Below, in pieces: positions 24,411 to 36,458 of a stretch of DNA of 64,000 bases (position 1 is its first letter; every line of letters begins with the position of its first letter). Source of the stretch: Nissolia schottii (Eukaryota; Streptophyta; Magnoliopsida; Fabales; Fabaceae). The DNA lies in the NCBI GenBank assembly GCA_003254905.1, contig QANU01064822.1:197745-261744 (forward strand), in the 5' to 3' direction. The notes beneath the pieces were generated by a model. It was not told the DNA's origin. It saw nothing but the letters and a program-made list of their open reading frames with translations, and did no database searches. The translations under genes and the position numbers were made by a program.

Positions 24411-27400
24411 ATGGACACTGACCCATTCACCACTAGCCTCTTCAAGTGGGAACCACGCGCCGTCCTCCCTCCTCCGTCTGCCCCCGCCCTCCGACCTCCT
24501 CTCCTCGACTACACGGTGTCCCCGCCGTCCGTGGCCCTCTCGGCGGTGTTCCCGGCGAGGCAGCCGACCGGGAGTAGTACTCGGGAGCTCGGGGGGCTGG
24601 AGGAGCTGTTCCAGGCGTACGGAATAAGGTACTACACGGCGGCGAAGATATCGGAGCTAGGGTTCACGGTGAGGACGCTGGTGGACATGAAGGAGGAGGA
24701 GCTTGACGACATGATGACCAGCCTCTCCCAGATCTTCCGCTGGGACCTCCTCGTCGGCGAGCGGTACGGCATCAAGGCTGCCGTCAGGGCCGAGCGCCGC
24801 CGCCTTGACGACGAGGACGTCAGGCGCCGCCACCTCCTCTCCACCGACACTACCACCGCCACCACCAATGCCCTCGATGCCCTCTCTCAAGAAGGTACCC
24901 TTACCAACAACTCTTGTAGTTTTTTCTTGCTAAGGTGACACAGTACTAATATCAGAGTTAAATCATGTCCACGATGTGTATAAATAGTGTAAAACTTTAG
25001 TCGAATCAAATTTTATTACATTATCGAACATTAATAATTCTTGCAGCTACTATTTTAAAAGTCGTGATTTGATTGGACGTAAATTTTTTTTTTATGAAAT
25101 TAAAATGTTAAGAAATTCTAGTAGAATTTAAAAAAGTTATAAGACAGGTACTTTATTTATTCGATTTTGATAACAATTTTTCTTTAAAATAAAAGCAACT
25201 GTTTGTGTTATATATATATTGCTATAGGGATGCACGAGTCTCAGTTGAATGAATTTACAATTTCCCTCTATTGCTGGCTGGTTGTAGCAAGGATTCAAGA
25301 TTTGAATAAGATTGAGGAATTTATATTTACTGTTGTATTAAACTACTGTTGTAGGCTTGTAGCAAAATGTGAGGTACTACTAGTGTATGTGACAATTGAT
25401 GATGAAGAGAAGCTATATCTTAAGTGCTAACACGTGTGCGTGTGTGTATGTGTACAGGTTTATCGGAGGAACCGGTGGTGCAGCAAGAGAAGGAGGCGGT
25501 GGGGAGCGGGGGAGGGAGCACGTGGGAGGTGGTGGTTGGTGGTGAGGAGAGGAGGAAGCAGCCGCAGCAAGGGAGGAGGAGGAGGAGGACCAAGGTGAAG
25601 GCGAGGGGTCACGGTGATGAGAACGAGGAGGAGGGAGAAGAGGATGAATTTGGAGACATGGAAGGACACAACAACGGTGGTGGTGAGAGGCAGAGGGAGC
25701 ACCCTTTCATTGTGACAGAACCCGGGGAGGTTGCACGTGGCAAGAAGAACGGCCTCGATTACCTCTTCCATCTCTACGACCAGTGCCGTGAGTTCTTGAT
25801 CCAGGTTCAGGCCATTGCCAAGGACCGTGGTGAAAAATGCCCCACCAAGGTAATTAATGTGGTAACACGTTTCACTTCTAACAGCATCTTCTTCAACTTA
25901 TAACAATTTATAATAATTTAACATCCCCGAGTGTAGTTGTTAAATTATTATTATTAAATTAAATGATTAAATGATTACAATAACATGACTCATTATAATT
26001 AAAGTTTAGAAATTTCTTTTACACAGGTATATCATAAAAATTAATCTCTTTTTAATATGGCATAATCATATTCATTGTAAAAACATTATAAGATGTTAAT
26101 CCTAATCATAAATACCCTAATGGGTCAACGGGTTGACTGATCAAATTCATTGGTCTTGTGATCATGCATTGCCCTAACTCAAGTTTAAATTTTTAAATGT
26201 TTTCACTAATTAAGTATAATCATTAGTAGATAATTTATAAGTAATTCAAAGCTTCCAACGAGTCTCCAAGGATACTATTAACTCTTAACTCTACCCCACG
26301 TTTCGTTAGTTTCTTTTGGTTATTGCTTTTTTACTTTCCTTTATGTCCTGAAAACTAAAGAGTCTGCCAAAGTGTTGTGTAGTTTTTTTCCTTCCCACAT
26401 GAACCCTTTGGACGAAAAACATGTTGCTGTCCCGCGGAACACGTGACGAGTCAGGGACTCTCGTGTGGGGGCCCAGCAGCGGCAGCGTACCCTTTAAAAC
26501 TGAGATTCTGGGTTCGTACGTGCCAGTGAGAGTGTGAATTGTCCGGTTAAAGATGGGTTCTTGATCCCACCCTTTGGTACCCCAATAACTATGCACAGTC
26601 ACACGCTAGTCAAAGTCAGGCATGCACCCTCATTGCACCCCTTACACCCGCTAGATTCTTGCATGCCCTCATAACAATTTCTCCTAACTCACGTATCCAT
26701 GAATGATTGTTTATACAGTTAGCTAATATATAGTTTGAGTAGTTTAATTGACAATTTTTTTTTATTGTGTCAAACAATTAATTAAAAAAATTATATTTAA
26801 TTTTAATTGAATGACATATAATGTATTTGACTTAAAAATATATTTATCCTAAAAAAAATGATTGATTGTTTATTCTCATGATAGAAAAAAGTATGCTGCT
26901 GTTGTTGATAAACAAAATATAACTTGTATAAATAATTACAAAATACAAAACTTCAAATATCTAATACAACCTTGGATCACTCTCTCCTAAGTAATGTTTA
27001 AGTGGCTTAATAAATTATAAATTATTTTACACATTTTGATAAAATGATATTTGATATTTTATTTTTTATTTTATTTTTTAAAATATAAAGTGTCGTTTAT
27101 CAAAATATATAAATTGATATATAAATTGATTTGATAGATTTTTCAAGCTTGTTTTTGTACCCTCCCTTGTTTTTTTTAATTAGATTTTTATAAGTTATTG
27201 CATTTTGTTTTTCAACCTCGCATTTCTCATTCCTATTTGAATGTTAAAAGTAGATAGATAGATTTCCAATCTCTTGGTATTCATAGAAATTCTTATCAAG
27301 ATAAAAGTTTCACTCATGTTATTTATTATTTGATAAATTATCTGTTACATTAAAATACTAAAAAACACTGAGAGATAATCTTTAGGAGATCCAAGAAATT

Positions 27401-28333
27401 TTCTTCGGTTTATTACTTAAGTTTAATTTCTGTAACAATATAAACCTTCGCCCGATCATATTTTTTCGCATCAACAAACACAGAAAATTGTACGACATAT
27501 TACATAATCATATTGTCAATGTGTAAAAGTTAACCTATGATTACTAGCAAATGAATGATTTGTATACTTTTTCTTTGTCTACACTTTTGATATTTATTTG
27601 TGGGTTACAAAAAAAAACATCATTCTTATGTGTTATTCTTGAGTGTACACTACACATATATGTCCACCAGGAATACCTTCACCCTTAAAAAGAAAGAGGA
27701 CGGTTATTTGTACATTAACTCTCCCTTCTCACGCGTACACTTATATCATGTAATATGAATGTGAGCCTCATAATACATATGAGAAAAGATACTTAGTGTC
27801 TACAATAAAATTGGTGTATCAATATGCTTTAACAAAAGAAAAAAAAAAAAAAAAAAATCGCGCTCGTTCTCATCCTTGGTATTATTATCATCATAAAAAT
27901 CACAACATTCATATGAATTAATCACATAAACGCATGCATGCATGAATGAATGAATATGCAGGTAACGAACCAGGTGTTCAGGTACGCGAAGAAAGCAGGT
28001 GCAAGCTACATCAACAAGCCGAAGATGCGTCACTACGTCCACTGCTACGCCCTCCACTGCCTCGACGAGGAAGCGTCGAACCAGCTGAGGAGGGCCTTCA
28101 AGGAGAGAGGCGAGAACGTCGGCGCCTGGAGGCAGGCATGCTACAAGCCCCTCGTCACTATCGCTGCCCGCCAGGGCAGTTGGGACATCGACGCCATCTT
28201 CAACTCCCACCCTCGCCTCTCCATCTGGTACGTCCCTACCAAGCTCCGCCAGCTCTGTCATGCCGAGAGGAACACTGCCGCCGCCGCGGCTTCTAGCTCC
28301 GTCTCCGTTGGCAGCGCCCACCTTCCTTTCTAA
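24411..28333 (+). CDS. LFY: LEAFY/FLORICAULA floral meristem identity transcription factor
   Basis: LFY proteins bind DNA as dimers and switch on AP1, AG and other floral genes; in pea the orthologue UNIFOLIATA also shapes compound leaves. Exons are 24411-24894, 25458-25849 and 27962-28333, with introns of 563 and 2112 bp. All junctions are GT-AG, giving 1,248 nt and 415 aa, and the three-exon layout is the family standard. Residues 59-135 form the SAM-like oligomerisation domain ([30 protein letters not shown]). Residues ~180-215 are an Arg-rich then acidic linker. Residues ~228-396 are the helix-turn-helix DNA-binding domain ([56 protein letters not shown]). There is an extra Ser365 (AGT at 28178-28180) between Gly and Trp where relatives, from memory, read RQGWDID. 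The exons are much more GC-rich than the surroundings. A TRIM-like element sits in the promoter. Confidence 0.97.
26380..26650. promoter_or_regulatory. GC-richer block in LEAFY intron 2, with G-box
   Basis: Inside an otherwise AT-rich 2.1-kb intron this block has mixed base composition and contains CACGTG (26440-26445), a G-box core bound by bHLH and bZIP factors, followed by TGACGAGTCA-like sequence. It could be a conserved intronic regulatory element or an insertion; the sequence alone does not decide. Confidence 0.35.
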
Positions 28334-29006
28334 TTATGTATCATCATATATGTGCGCTATTTATTATAGATATGTCTATATATATATATATATATGAATC
28401 TTATATAGAACCTCTCGGCTTTGAGATGAAGGACAAGTAGTAATGTGGGGGACTCTACTTGGTTATGGAAAGTGTGCCTTATCAGTTTACTTGCTTTGTA
28501 CTAGCGTTGGTCGTTGAGTTTGCGGTTAATTTCAATGTTTTTTTTTTTTTTAATAAACATTCAGGCCGTGTTAGTCATGTTTGTCGAGATCAAATAAACA
28601 ATTAAACTTGTTCTTTTGATGCAGAAGATTAAACTTAATTTATTGATCCATATTAACTATAAAATAATATAAACTTAAGATTTTTATTAAGAAAAAAATA
28701 GATGATTGAACCCCATGCAACTCTTGAATCTGGAACCAGCTATAAAACGAGAGTATCTAAGATGTCATGAAATGCTAAAATTAGAGTAAATAATTTTTTA
28801 ATACATTTATTTGCTGACATCAATTTAATTTTTTTTAAAATTGATATCAATTTAGTTTTAATATTTTAAAATTTGACATTAATTTAGAGAAGCGCATCAA
28901 ATTTCACCAATTTTATTCACATATGCTTCTTGATTATGTGTACTGGCTAGATAGACCTTTATTAAATGTAATGTCGAGGTTGGGAGTAGTTCTATGAAAT
29001 TGCATA
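28334..29006 (+). other. 3' flank of LEAFY
   Basis: The 3'UTR probably spans the first 200-300 bp and includes a TA microsatellite at 28376-28395. The rest is AT-rich with no gene. Confidence 0.5.
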
Positions 29007-29014
29007 CGGGATAG

Positions 29015-29927
29015 TAGGACTGTCAAAATAAACCGGCCCGCGAACCTAGTTAAATGGACGGGTTTTACATACAAAAAATAGGTCTGTGAAAATTTGAAAA
29101 AAAATAGTCTGGCCTGTTTAGGTCCGCGGGTTAAACGGGCCGGCCTAGCGGGTTCACGGGCTAGCCCGTGAGCTCGTGAATTTTTTAAAAATAAAAAATA
29201 CCAAAATTTTAAAAGTTTCATTTTGGACTCTAAATTTTATTTTGGAGTTTAAAAGTTTAAAATTGAAATATTTGGACTTACAATTGAACATATTTAACTA
29301 TTTGTTATGCTTAACTACTTAACTATATTTATATTTCTATACAGCTGAAATGTTATGACATAGATATTGATAATTTTTGCATTTTATTCCTTCAATGAGT
29401 GCCTATGTCCTATACATATATACTTTCAAACCTTGTTTATTATTGATTAATCTACGAGAAAGAGTTCCAATTGTGTTTTTGATCAATAACATAACAGTAC
29501 TCACATCAATGTTATATGCCGTCATTTAATTAATGAAAATCGTATTAATTCATGAATCGATTTCAAATAGCATTTGATATCTTTCAAGCAAGATAGTTAA
29601 AGGAACAAAAAAGATAATATAATCCCGCAATCAACCATTTAAATCATTTCTTTCCGATTAATTAATAGATAGATGATAAAAAATAGCTAAAAATGACTGC
29701 GCATACTTATTCACAACTTTGTATTTAAATCATAAAAAATAGACCAAAATTTAAAAAAAAAATTAAAAAAAATAAACGGGCTACGGGCTGGCCCGTTTAG
29801 GCCTGTGAACCGACCATAAACGATCCAGATCTTAAAAATAGGCATAATTTTGGCTTAGCCCATTTAGGCCCGCGGGCCCAAACAGACTGGGCCTTAATGG
29901 GCCAGGCTAACCTGTTTGACACCCCTA
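29015..29927 (+). mobile_element. Non-autonomous hAT-like element, copy 2
   Basis: It is 913 bp, starting TAGGACTGTCAAAA and ending TTTGACACCCCTA. The 8-bp flanks are CGGGATAG (29007-29014) and CGAGATAG (29928-29935), one mismatch. It is clearly homologous along its length to 21918-22741 and in the same orientation, with GC-rich GGGCC motifs at both subtermini. It has no coding capacity and lies 0.7 kb downstream of LEAFY. Confidence 0.8.
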
Positions 29928-30052
29928 CGAGATAGTATTATTTTTCATCCCTTAAAAATAAGGAATTTGTTTCACTGGATTTCTCTTAAAGGAGATTTTT
30001 AATGAGGCTATCATTGTGCTTGTCGAGGTTGTTTTGTCTCGATGGATAGGTC

Positions 30053-32398
30053 ATGCAGATAAAACTGAATTGTACTCATTGAATTGAATAATGAGAGAAC
30101 TATAGAGTTAAATACAACTTATGTGAGAACTCTAGTTATAATAACTTTCTAACTCTAGATAAGTTATAACTACCTATCTGTCATATAGTTAACTAACTAA
30201 CTTGTAATGAAAGCTAATCCACATATGCTTCTTATCTACTCATTACTCGTTATCCCCCACTCAAGATGGAACGTACAGATTGTAAATCCTAATCTTGGAC
30301 AACAAATAACGAAACTGAGGGGTTGCCAATGCTTTGCTAAGAACATCGACCAATTGATGTTGAGTGCAAAAATAAAGAAGCCTAATGGAATCAGGTGCCA
30401 CTTTGTCTCAGACAAAATAGCAGTCCACCTCAATGTGGTTTGTCCGCTTGTGAAATGTGGGATTAGTGACTATGTAAAGTACTACATGACCAAGATAGGA
30501 GAAAATGACAAACCAAAGCCTTGAAGAATTTGGTGCAACCAGGTTAACTCACTTGTGAGATAGGCTAAAGCTCTGTATTCTGCCTCAGTGGAGGAATGAC
30601 TCGCAGTGTTCTGATTTTTGGATTTCCATGCTATGATGGAATCACTAAGAAAAATACAATAGTCAGATGTAGAGTGTCAGGTATCTGGGCAATTTGACCA
30701 ATCTGCATTAGAATAATTAGTGATGTTCAACTTGGAAGTAGAGGAAAATAGCAAACCCTGGCCAGAAGTTCCTTTCAAATACTTCAGAAGATGATGGACA
30801 TCATCCAAATGAGGCGCACGAGGATGGAAACAAATTGACTAAACTTGTAAATCACATAACAAATGTTAGGTTTGGAGAGAGTCAAATACAGTAACTGACC
30901 AATTAGCCTTCGATACTGTGTAGGATCATCAAGGGCATTACCATCAGTGCTGTTGAATTTAATATTGGGATCCATTGGTAGCTTGGATGGTTTGCAACCC
31001 TAGCAATTGGTATCCTCTAAGAGGGAAAAAGTGTATTTTCTTTGGGAAAGGAATACACCAAGCTTGAATCGAACAATTTCTAATTCCAAAAAATAATGGA
31101 GAACACCAAATTCCTTCAATTTGAAAAAGGACTGAAGTTGATGTTTGGGTTGAGAAATAACAACTGAATTAGAACTTGATATGATAATGTCATCGACATA
31201 AATGAGTAAAGCAACAAAATCAGGTCCACTACCCTTGGTAAAGAGAGAATAATCACTGTTGGATATTGGTGATAACCAAGTTGTGTCGTGGCATAAGAAA
31301 ATTTAGCAAACCATTGTCGAGAAGCTTGGCGGAGACCATAAATTAATTTTTGCAATCGGTAGACCATGTTCTGTTGTGGCACAAAATATCCTTGAGAAAG
31401 ATCGATATAGATTTCCTCGACAAGCTCTCCATTAGAGAAAGTGTGGCTAACATCACGTTGAGTTAAATTCCATCCTTTAACAGCTGCCAAGAAAAGGAGG
31501 ATTCTAACAGTAGTCAATTTAGCCATTGGGTTAAAAGGTCTCCACAAAATCCAAACCAGGTTGTTGTATGTACCCTTTTGCTACTAACCGAACTTTATAA
31601 CATTCCATACAACCATTATCCCAATATTTCACCTTTTACTCCCATATACATCCAATGGTGTGTTTATTGGGGGGGGGGGGGGGNGGAACTAGTCTCCTAG
31701 TATTATTCAGTTCCATAGCATCCAATTCCTCTTGCATAACCTTTTGCCAATATGGAAACTTGGCAGCCTGTCCATAGTATTTGGGTTCACATTCAACAGA
31801 CACTTGAAACATATACTGTTTGAAAGGCAATTTGAGTGTAGAGTAGGAAAAAAAATATGAGATAGGATATTGGCAAGTAGTGGAATTAGACACTTGATTA
31901 CAAAGAAAATATTTGAGGTGAACAGGAGGGTTGTGAAGCCTGGTGGATCTCCTAAAAAGGGGTGTAGGAACAACACCAACAGGCTCAGGCAAGGGAAATT
32001 AAGGTATAGGAGCTGGTGTCTTAGGATTGGTGTGGACAATAGTAGTGGAAGGAGGATCAAACAATGGTTTAGGAAGAACTAGATCCTTGAAGAAGTCAGA
32101 ATCTGCATCCTCAGATGGAATAACATGAAAAGGGAAGGTATCCTCATGGAATATAACATCTCTAAAGATAAATAATAATTTGGTGGCAATATCATACATT
32201 TTATAGCCTTTGTATCCTTGTGGATAACCAACAAAGACAACAAGAATGGCTCAACGAAAAAAATTGTTCCTATGGGATGGTAATGTGAAAGTATAACCTA
32301 AACAATCAAACACCATAAAGGAAGCATAACGGGGAAGCTTGGAGAATAAGACGTCAAAGGGTGACTTGTTATGAAGAACAAGAGTAGGAGTCCTGTTA
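30053..32398 (-). mobile_element. Decayed Ty1/Copia retrotransposon, 3' half
   Basis: Minus-strand frames show, in order from the right, the end of integrase (about 32200-32398), a linker, the RT start (about 31700: KVMQEELDAMELNN), RT core (31116-31547: LAAVKGWNLTQRDVSHTF and YRLQKLIYGLRQASRQWF), and later RT/RNase H pieces (30784-30975: YRRLIGQLLYLTLSKPNIC; about 30550: SSTEAEYRAL). A GAGTGGGGG purine tract near 30260 is followed by a probable LTR remnant down to about 30053. Stops and frameshifts are frequent. A G-run with one N lies at 31669-31684. It is cut off abruptly at 32398. Confidence 0.8.
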
Positions 32399-32829
32399 TG
32401 TAACGACCCATTTAAAAAAGAGAAAGAGAAAGCATTGAACCACTAGAGTGGCCATGCACTGCTGTAGCGGTGTGGGTGATAGCGGTGCAAACGTGTACCG
32501 CTAGAGCAGTTAGAACCACTACAATGGTACCAGACAGGAGTCCCCACATCACTAACAACCTAGAGAGAGGGGGTGTTGAGCTCTCCCTATAAATAGAATC
32601 CCTTCCTATGTGTTTTTACTCACTAATTCACTAAGAGCTTAGAATGTTCTGTTTATTGTGTGGGCTTTCGTTCTTGTTAATCTTTTATTTATGAGAAAGC
32701 AATATCTCCACATATGGTGTAAAGAGTTCCTAGTGTCAATGCTCTTCATTTGTCAATTGCTCTAGGTGAGTGACATTTAATTACAATATATGTTGTCATT
32801 AGTATTATTTATGAAATATATTTTATGCA
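32399..32829 (+). mobile_element. Possible solo LTR inserted in Copia debris
   Basis: Copia similarity stops exactly where TGTAACGACCC begins, a common start for plant Gypsy LTRs. The left flank is TGTTA; a candidate right flank after ...TATGCA is TGTTG. Inside is AAATAGAATCCC and a leader-like stretch. The right boundary is uncertain and could be as late as 33115. Confidence 0.4.
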
Positions 32830-33164
32830 TGTTGTTTTATAGTTTCAGTTAGTATTTATGATCAATTAATTATATCTTTTATTTATAGAAATTATTTTAT
32901 GAGTTTTACTTATAAAAAATATTTATGAAAATATTTTAGAAATCATAAAAGATATTTTAGAGAGGCATGAGACCATTTTACTTATGTTAATTGCATAAGT
33001 TGATCATGATGTATGTGAGTGTTGCGTAAAACTCTAGGAGAAAAAAACTTCAGTTCGGTTATCAATTATTATGTTTTGAAAATGTTTAAGGAAGCCATAT
33101 CTAGAATAGTACGGTATGTTAGCAAAATCCATGTTGACCGTTGGTACCATTGTAGTTAGAGTCA

Positions 33165-33900
33165 ATTCAACTATCGAGACTTAGGCACTCAGATAGATCA
33201 AGATTTTTGGAGTGTAAGACAGGATTTTTGGATAAATTTGTGACATTCATATTATCACAAAAAAGCGGTATTTTCAAAATATTCAGATTGTAGTCTACCA
33301 ATTGATGTTTCATCCACAACAATTGTGAACAACAACTAGAGGTTGCCATATATTTAGCCTCAGCTGTTAATAGAGCAACGATGTTTTGCTTTTTACTAGT
33401 CCAAGATACTAGTGATTTTCCAACAAAATAGCACAGGCCACTACTGCTTCACCTATCTATTTTATCTCCAGCATAATCTGCATCACAAAAATTTGTGAGA
33501 TCAAAAGAAACATATTTTGGATACCACAAACCAAGATTTTGGGTTCCTAGAAGGTATCTTAAAATCCTTTTAACAGCAGCTAGATGAGATTCTTTAGGGT
33601 TGGATTGAAATCTTGAGCACAACCCAACACTAAATGATATGTCATGACGGGAAGATGTCAAGTACATGAAGGATCCAATCATTCCCCTAAACTTGGTCTC
33701 ATCTATATACTTTCCTTTTTCATCCTTATCAAGCTTAGAGTTCAAATGTATGGGGTAGCCATAGGCTTAGCATGATCTATTCCAAACTTCTTGATGATAT
33801 CTCTTGTGTACTTCTCTTGGCTTACAAAGGTTCCTTTGTGGTTTGTCTAATTTGTAGTCCAAGGAAGAAGGAAAGTTCCCCCATCATGCTCATGTCAAAT
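33165..33900 (-). mobile_element. Second Copia fragment (RT end and RNase H)
   Basis: Minus-strand frames give KFRGMIGSFMYLTSSRHDI, AVKRILRYLLGTQNLG and DADYAGDK (33449-33745), then SQLLWMKHQL and CDNMNVTNLSKNPV (33167-33349). These are the end of RT and RNase H of a Copia element of a different lineage from the neighbour at 30053-32398. Truncated at both ends. Confidence 0.8.
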
Positions 33901-34491
33901 TCATTAGTAATTAATTTTGAGAAATGAACTCAAACAATAAAATTATATGTGCAGTCCAAATAATTAAAAGTGAAATTTATTAAAAAGAAAAATAAAATAA
34001 AATAAAAAGTCTATTTAGGTTTAGGGTTTAGAATTTTGGATTTGATAGAACTCCGACCTTTATAAAACTCGTTTATTCACATCACTCTTATCTCATTTAA
34101 AACCTTAACAATCACTCTTTCAAACAGAAATACCAATTTCATATACGCCATGTTGTACTCCGTTTACATTGTTGTATTCCAACGTACTCTACGATCTCTG
34201 TGTTGTATTATGAGTCTACATCTGAGTATTCTCTCATTTCATGTGAGTGGATGATGTGCTTATCGAATATTTTCAGCATTATAATATTTTATGTCTTTAA
34301 GGATTAATGGAAATAGAAAAGTATTATGTTATTTTTGGAAAACATTTTGGAAATGTATTGGGACCTTTATGAAAACGAATATTTTTAAAAAGAATTTCAT
34401 GATTAGGATTTAATGGTTGCCTTAGTTATATATGTGTACCAAGTTATTTCTTTATGAACAATGTTTGATAAGATTGTATACTTAATTGATT
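33901..34491. other. AT-rich spacer, possibly LTR-derived
   Basis: No gene seen. An AAAATAAAATAAAATAAAA tract occurs at about 33980. Nothing else could be identified. Confidence 0.45.
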
Positions 34492-34990
34492 CACTACTAG
34501 AAATATGGGAATTACCATCAGAAAGTTACCGTCGGCAAACACTAAAAAAATCTGGCAATAATGATTTTTAAGATGAACCAGATTACTTGTGATCACGATT
34601 ATCGTAAAAAAAACCTGACAAAAAAATTGACGATAACATTTGGCGCCATGTGGCACGGGGTTTAGACGAAAGTATTGTCGTCAATTTTTCCTGACAATAA
34701 TCGATTGGAAATAGAAGGGGCGCACGTGACAATGGGATTGTTGCCGTCGGATATTCTGATGATAAAAGAGTTTGAATTTAAAGAGGTACACGATTATCCC
34801 ACATGTGTTATGTTAAACCAATTATCGTCGACAAATTCTGACGGTAATAATCTGAAAGTGTGAACGAGTGCGCATGTTCTCCACGTTTGTAACGTTCGAA
34901 TATTTACCTACGGTAACAGTTTGGAATTATGAACAAGTGCGCGTGTTTTTCATGCGCATAACGTTTGAAGGGTTACCATAAGAAAAGACA
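34492..34990 (+). mobile_element. CACTA (En/Spm-type) transposon terminus
   Basis: It starts CACTACTAGAAATATGGG, the typical plant CACTA terminal repeat. Subterminal motifs such as ACCGTCGG, GCCGTCGG and TCTGACGGTAAT recur over about 500 bp in both orientations. No opposite end and no CACTA transposase were found, so it is an isolated end. Confidence 0.75.
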
Positions 34991-35470
34991 GACGGTCACA
35001 GTTTAGGAATGTTTGTCATCAAATGGATGGAAATGTGAGACCCTTCAATCATGCATCCTAATGGAAAGACAATGTCGGTTTGGGACATTGTAAGATGAGT
35101 ATTATAGCTACATCAATTTTAAATTTTGCTTAGCTCAAACATCTATAAATTTCAATTTATAATGTGAATTTTATTTTGCACAGTAAACGCTAACAAGGTT
35201 AAGGAGGGAAATCCTTTCTGTCACCTCAAAACTTGTTACGAGAAAAGTTTATTCAAATGCCAAAGGAGCTTACAAGGGTTGTAGCTTCAAGCTCATCCGA
35301 CTCTGATGTTGAAGAGGTAGATGAGCCAGATAACGCTGGACCTCGTGAGCGCTGAAAGGGAAAGCTGCAATTAAGTCCTTTCATGGATGTTGGCATGGTG
35401 GAGCTCGTTGGGGATGGTGACACTCTTAGAGGAAAGAAAAAGTGTGGAAGGAAGGGTTAAAAACTTTGTA
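34991..35470. other. Unassigned segment with a short Ser/acidic frame
   Basis: 35257-35355 on the plus strand encodes a 32-residue stretch with ASSSSDSDVEEVDEPDNAG. It may be the tail of a captured or transposon gene. No family recognised. Confidence 0.3.
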
Positions 35471-35579
35471 AAATGTTATTTGAATTGTAATTCATTCAAA
35501 AGAAGGTTTGTACATTTGTATGTAGATAGGTTATGTACAAACTTATATTCAGCACAAACATGTATTATGCAGCATAATG

Positions 35580-35960
35580 ATATATAAAGTGTGTGCATCT
35601 CATTGTATAATGTTTGTGCATCAACACAAAATGTGTGTTCATTATAGATGGTAATACATCAGGGTTTGCGCAGTTAGTATGTAATGTTTGTGTGTCTCAT
35701 TGTATAAAGTTTGTGCATTTCATTGTATAAAGTTTGTGCATACACACATAATGTGTGTTCATTATAAATGCTAATACATTAGGGTTTGTGCATTAAGTAT
35801 GTAAAGTTTGTGCATCTCATTGTATAAAGTTTTTAAATCAACACAGAATGTGTGTTCATTATAAATGCTAATACATCAAGGTTTGTGCATAAGTATCTAA
35901 AGTTTGTGTATATCACTGTATAAAGTTTGTGCATTTTATTGTATAAAGTTTGTGTCTATG
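35580..35960 (+). repeat. GTTTGTGCA array, 3' side of the transposase
   Basis: Copies of AAGTTTGTGCAT followed by CTCATTGTATA are arranged in higher-order units of roughly 96-123 bp that begin GGGTTTG(T/C)GCA (about 35659, 35782 and 35878). Confidence 0.75.
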
Positions 35961-36458
35961 CGTTCATGATAAATGCTACGACTCTAAGCTGAAATCATTA
36001 AAAAATAAAAGTAAATGTCAAAAGGTTCGTACCTTCATTCTAACTTCATCTACTAATGTCTTTCATGAAATAAAATAATGACATTAATCCACCGGGAGAA
36101 TGGGGAATAAAACATTGAGATGGAAGTCCGAACGAATCAATTGCTTGCACCACTGGCTTAACCGTGTTTGTCCCTATTGAGTCCTACATGAAACTTTTAT
36201 GCACAAACATAATCAATATAATTGAAAAAACTTTAACCACACATGTGCACCAGCATTACCATCATGTGGCAAGCTTCTAAATCAGTTTTGAAATAACAAA
36301 CTCAGTGTGAGTGCACTCACATTAAAACAAATGGTGCACAACAAATTAACAATATATCACATACTTCTAAATCAACTCAAACATTGATAACATAAGACAA
36401 AATTCCAAATCAGCATAACACAAAGAACAACAAAAGTGCACAAACCTCTGTAGTTCTT

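Noticed and set aside
24632..24890. Antisense open frames across LEAFY exon 1
   Set aside because: They are GC-driven shadows of the coding exon with no domain or start context.
27800..28321. Minus-strand 173-aa open frame over LEAFY exon 3
   Set aside because: It lies opposite the conserved DNA-binding exon and ends in a poly-F tract from the A-run at 27836-27857; it is a shadow.
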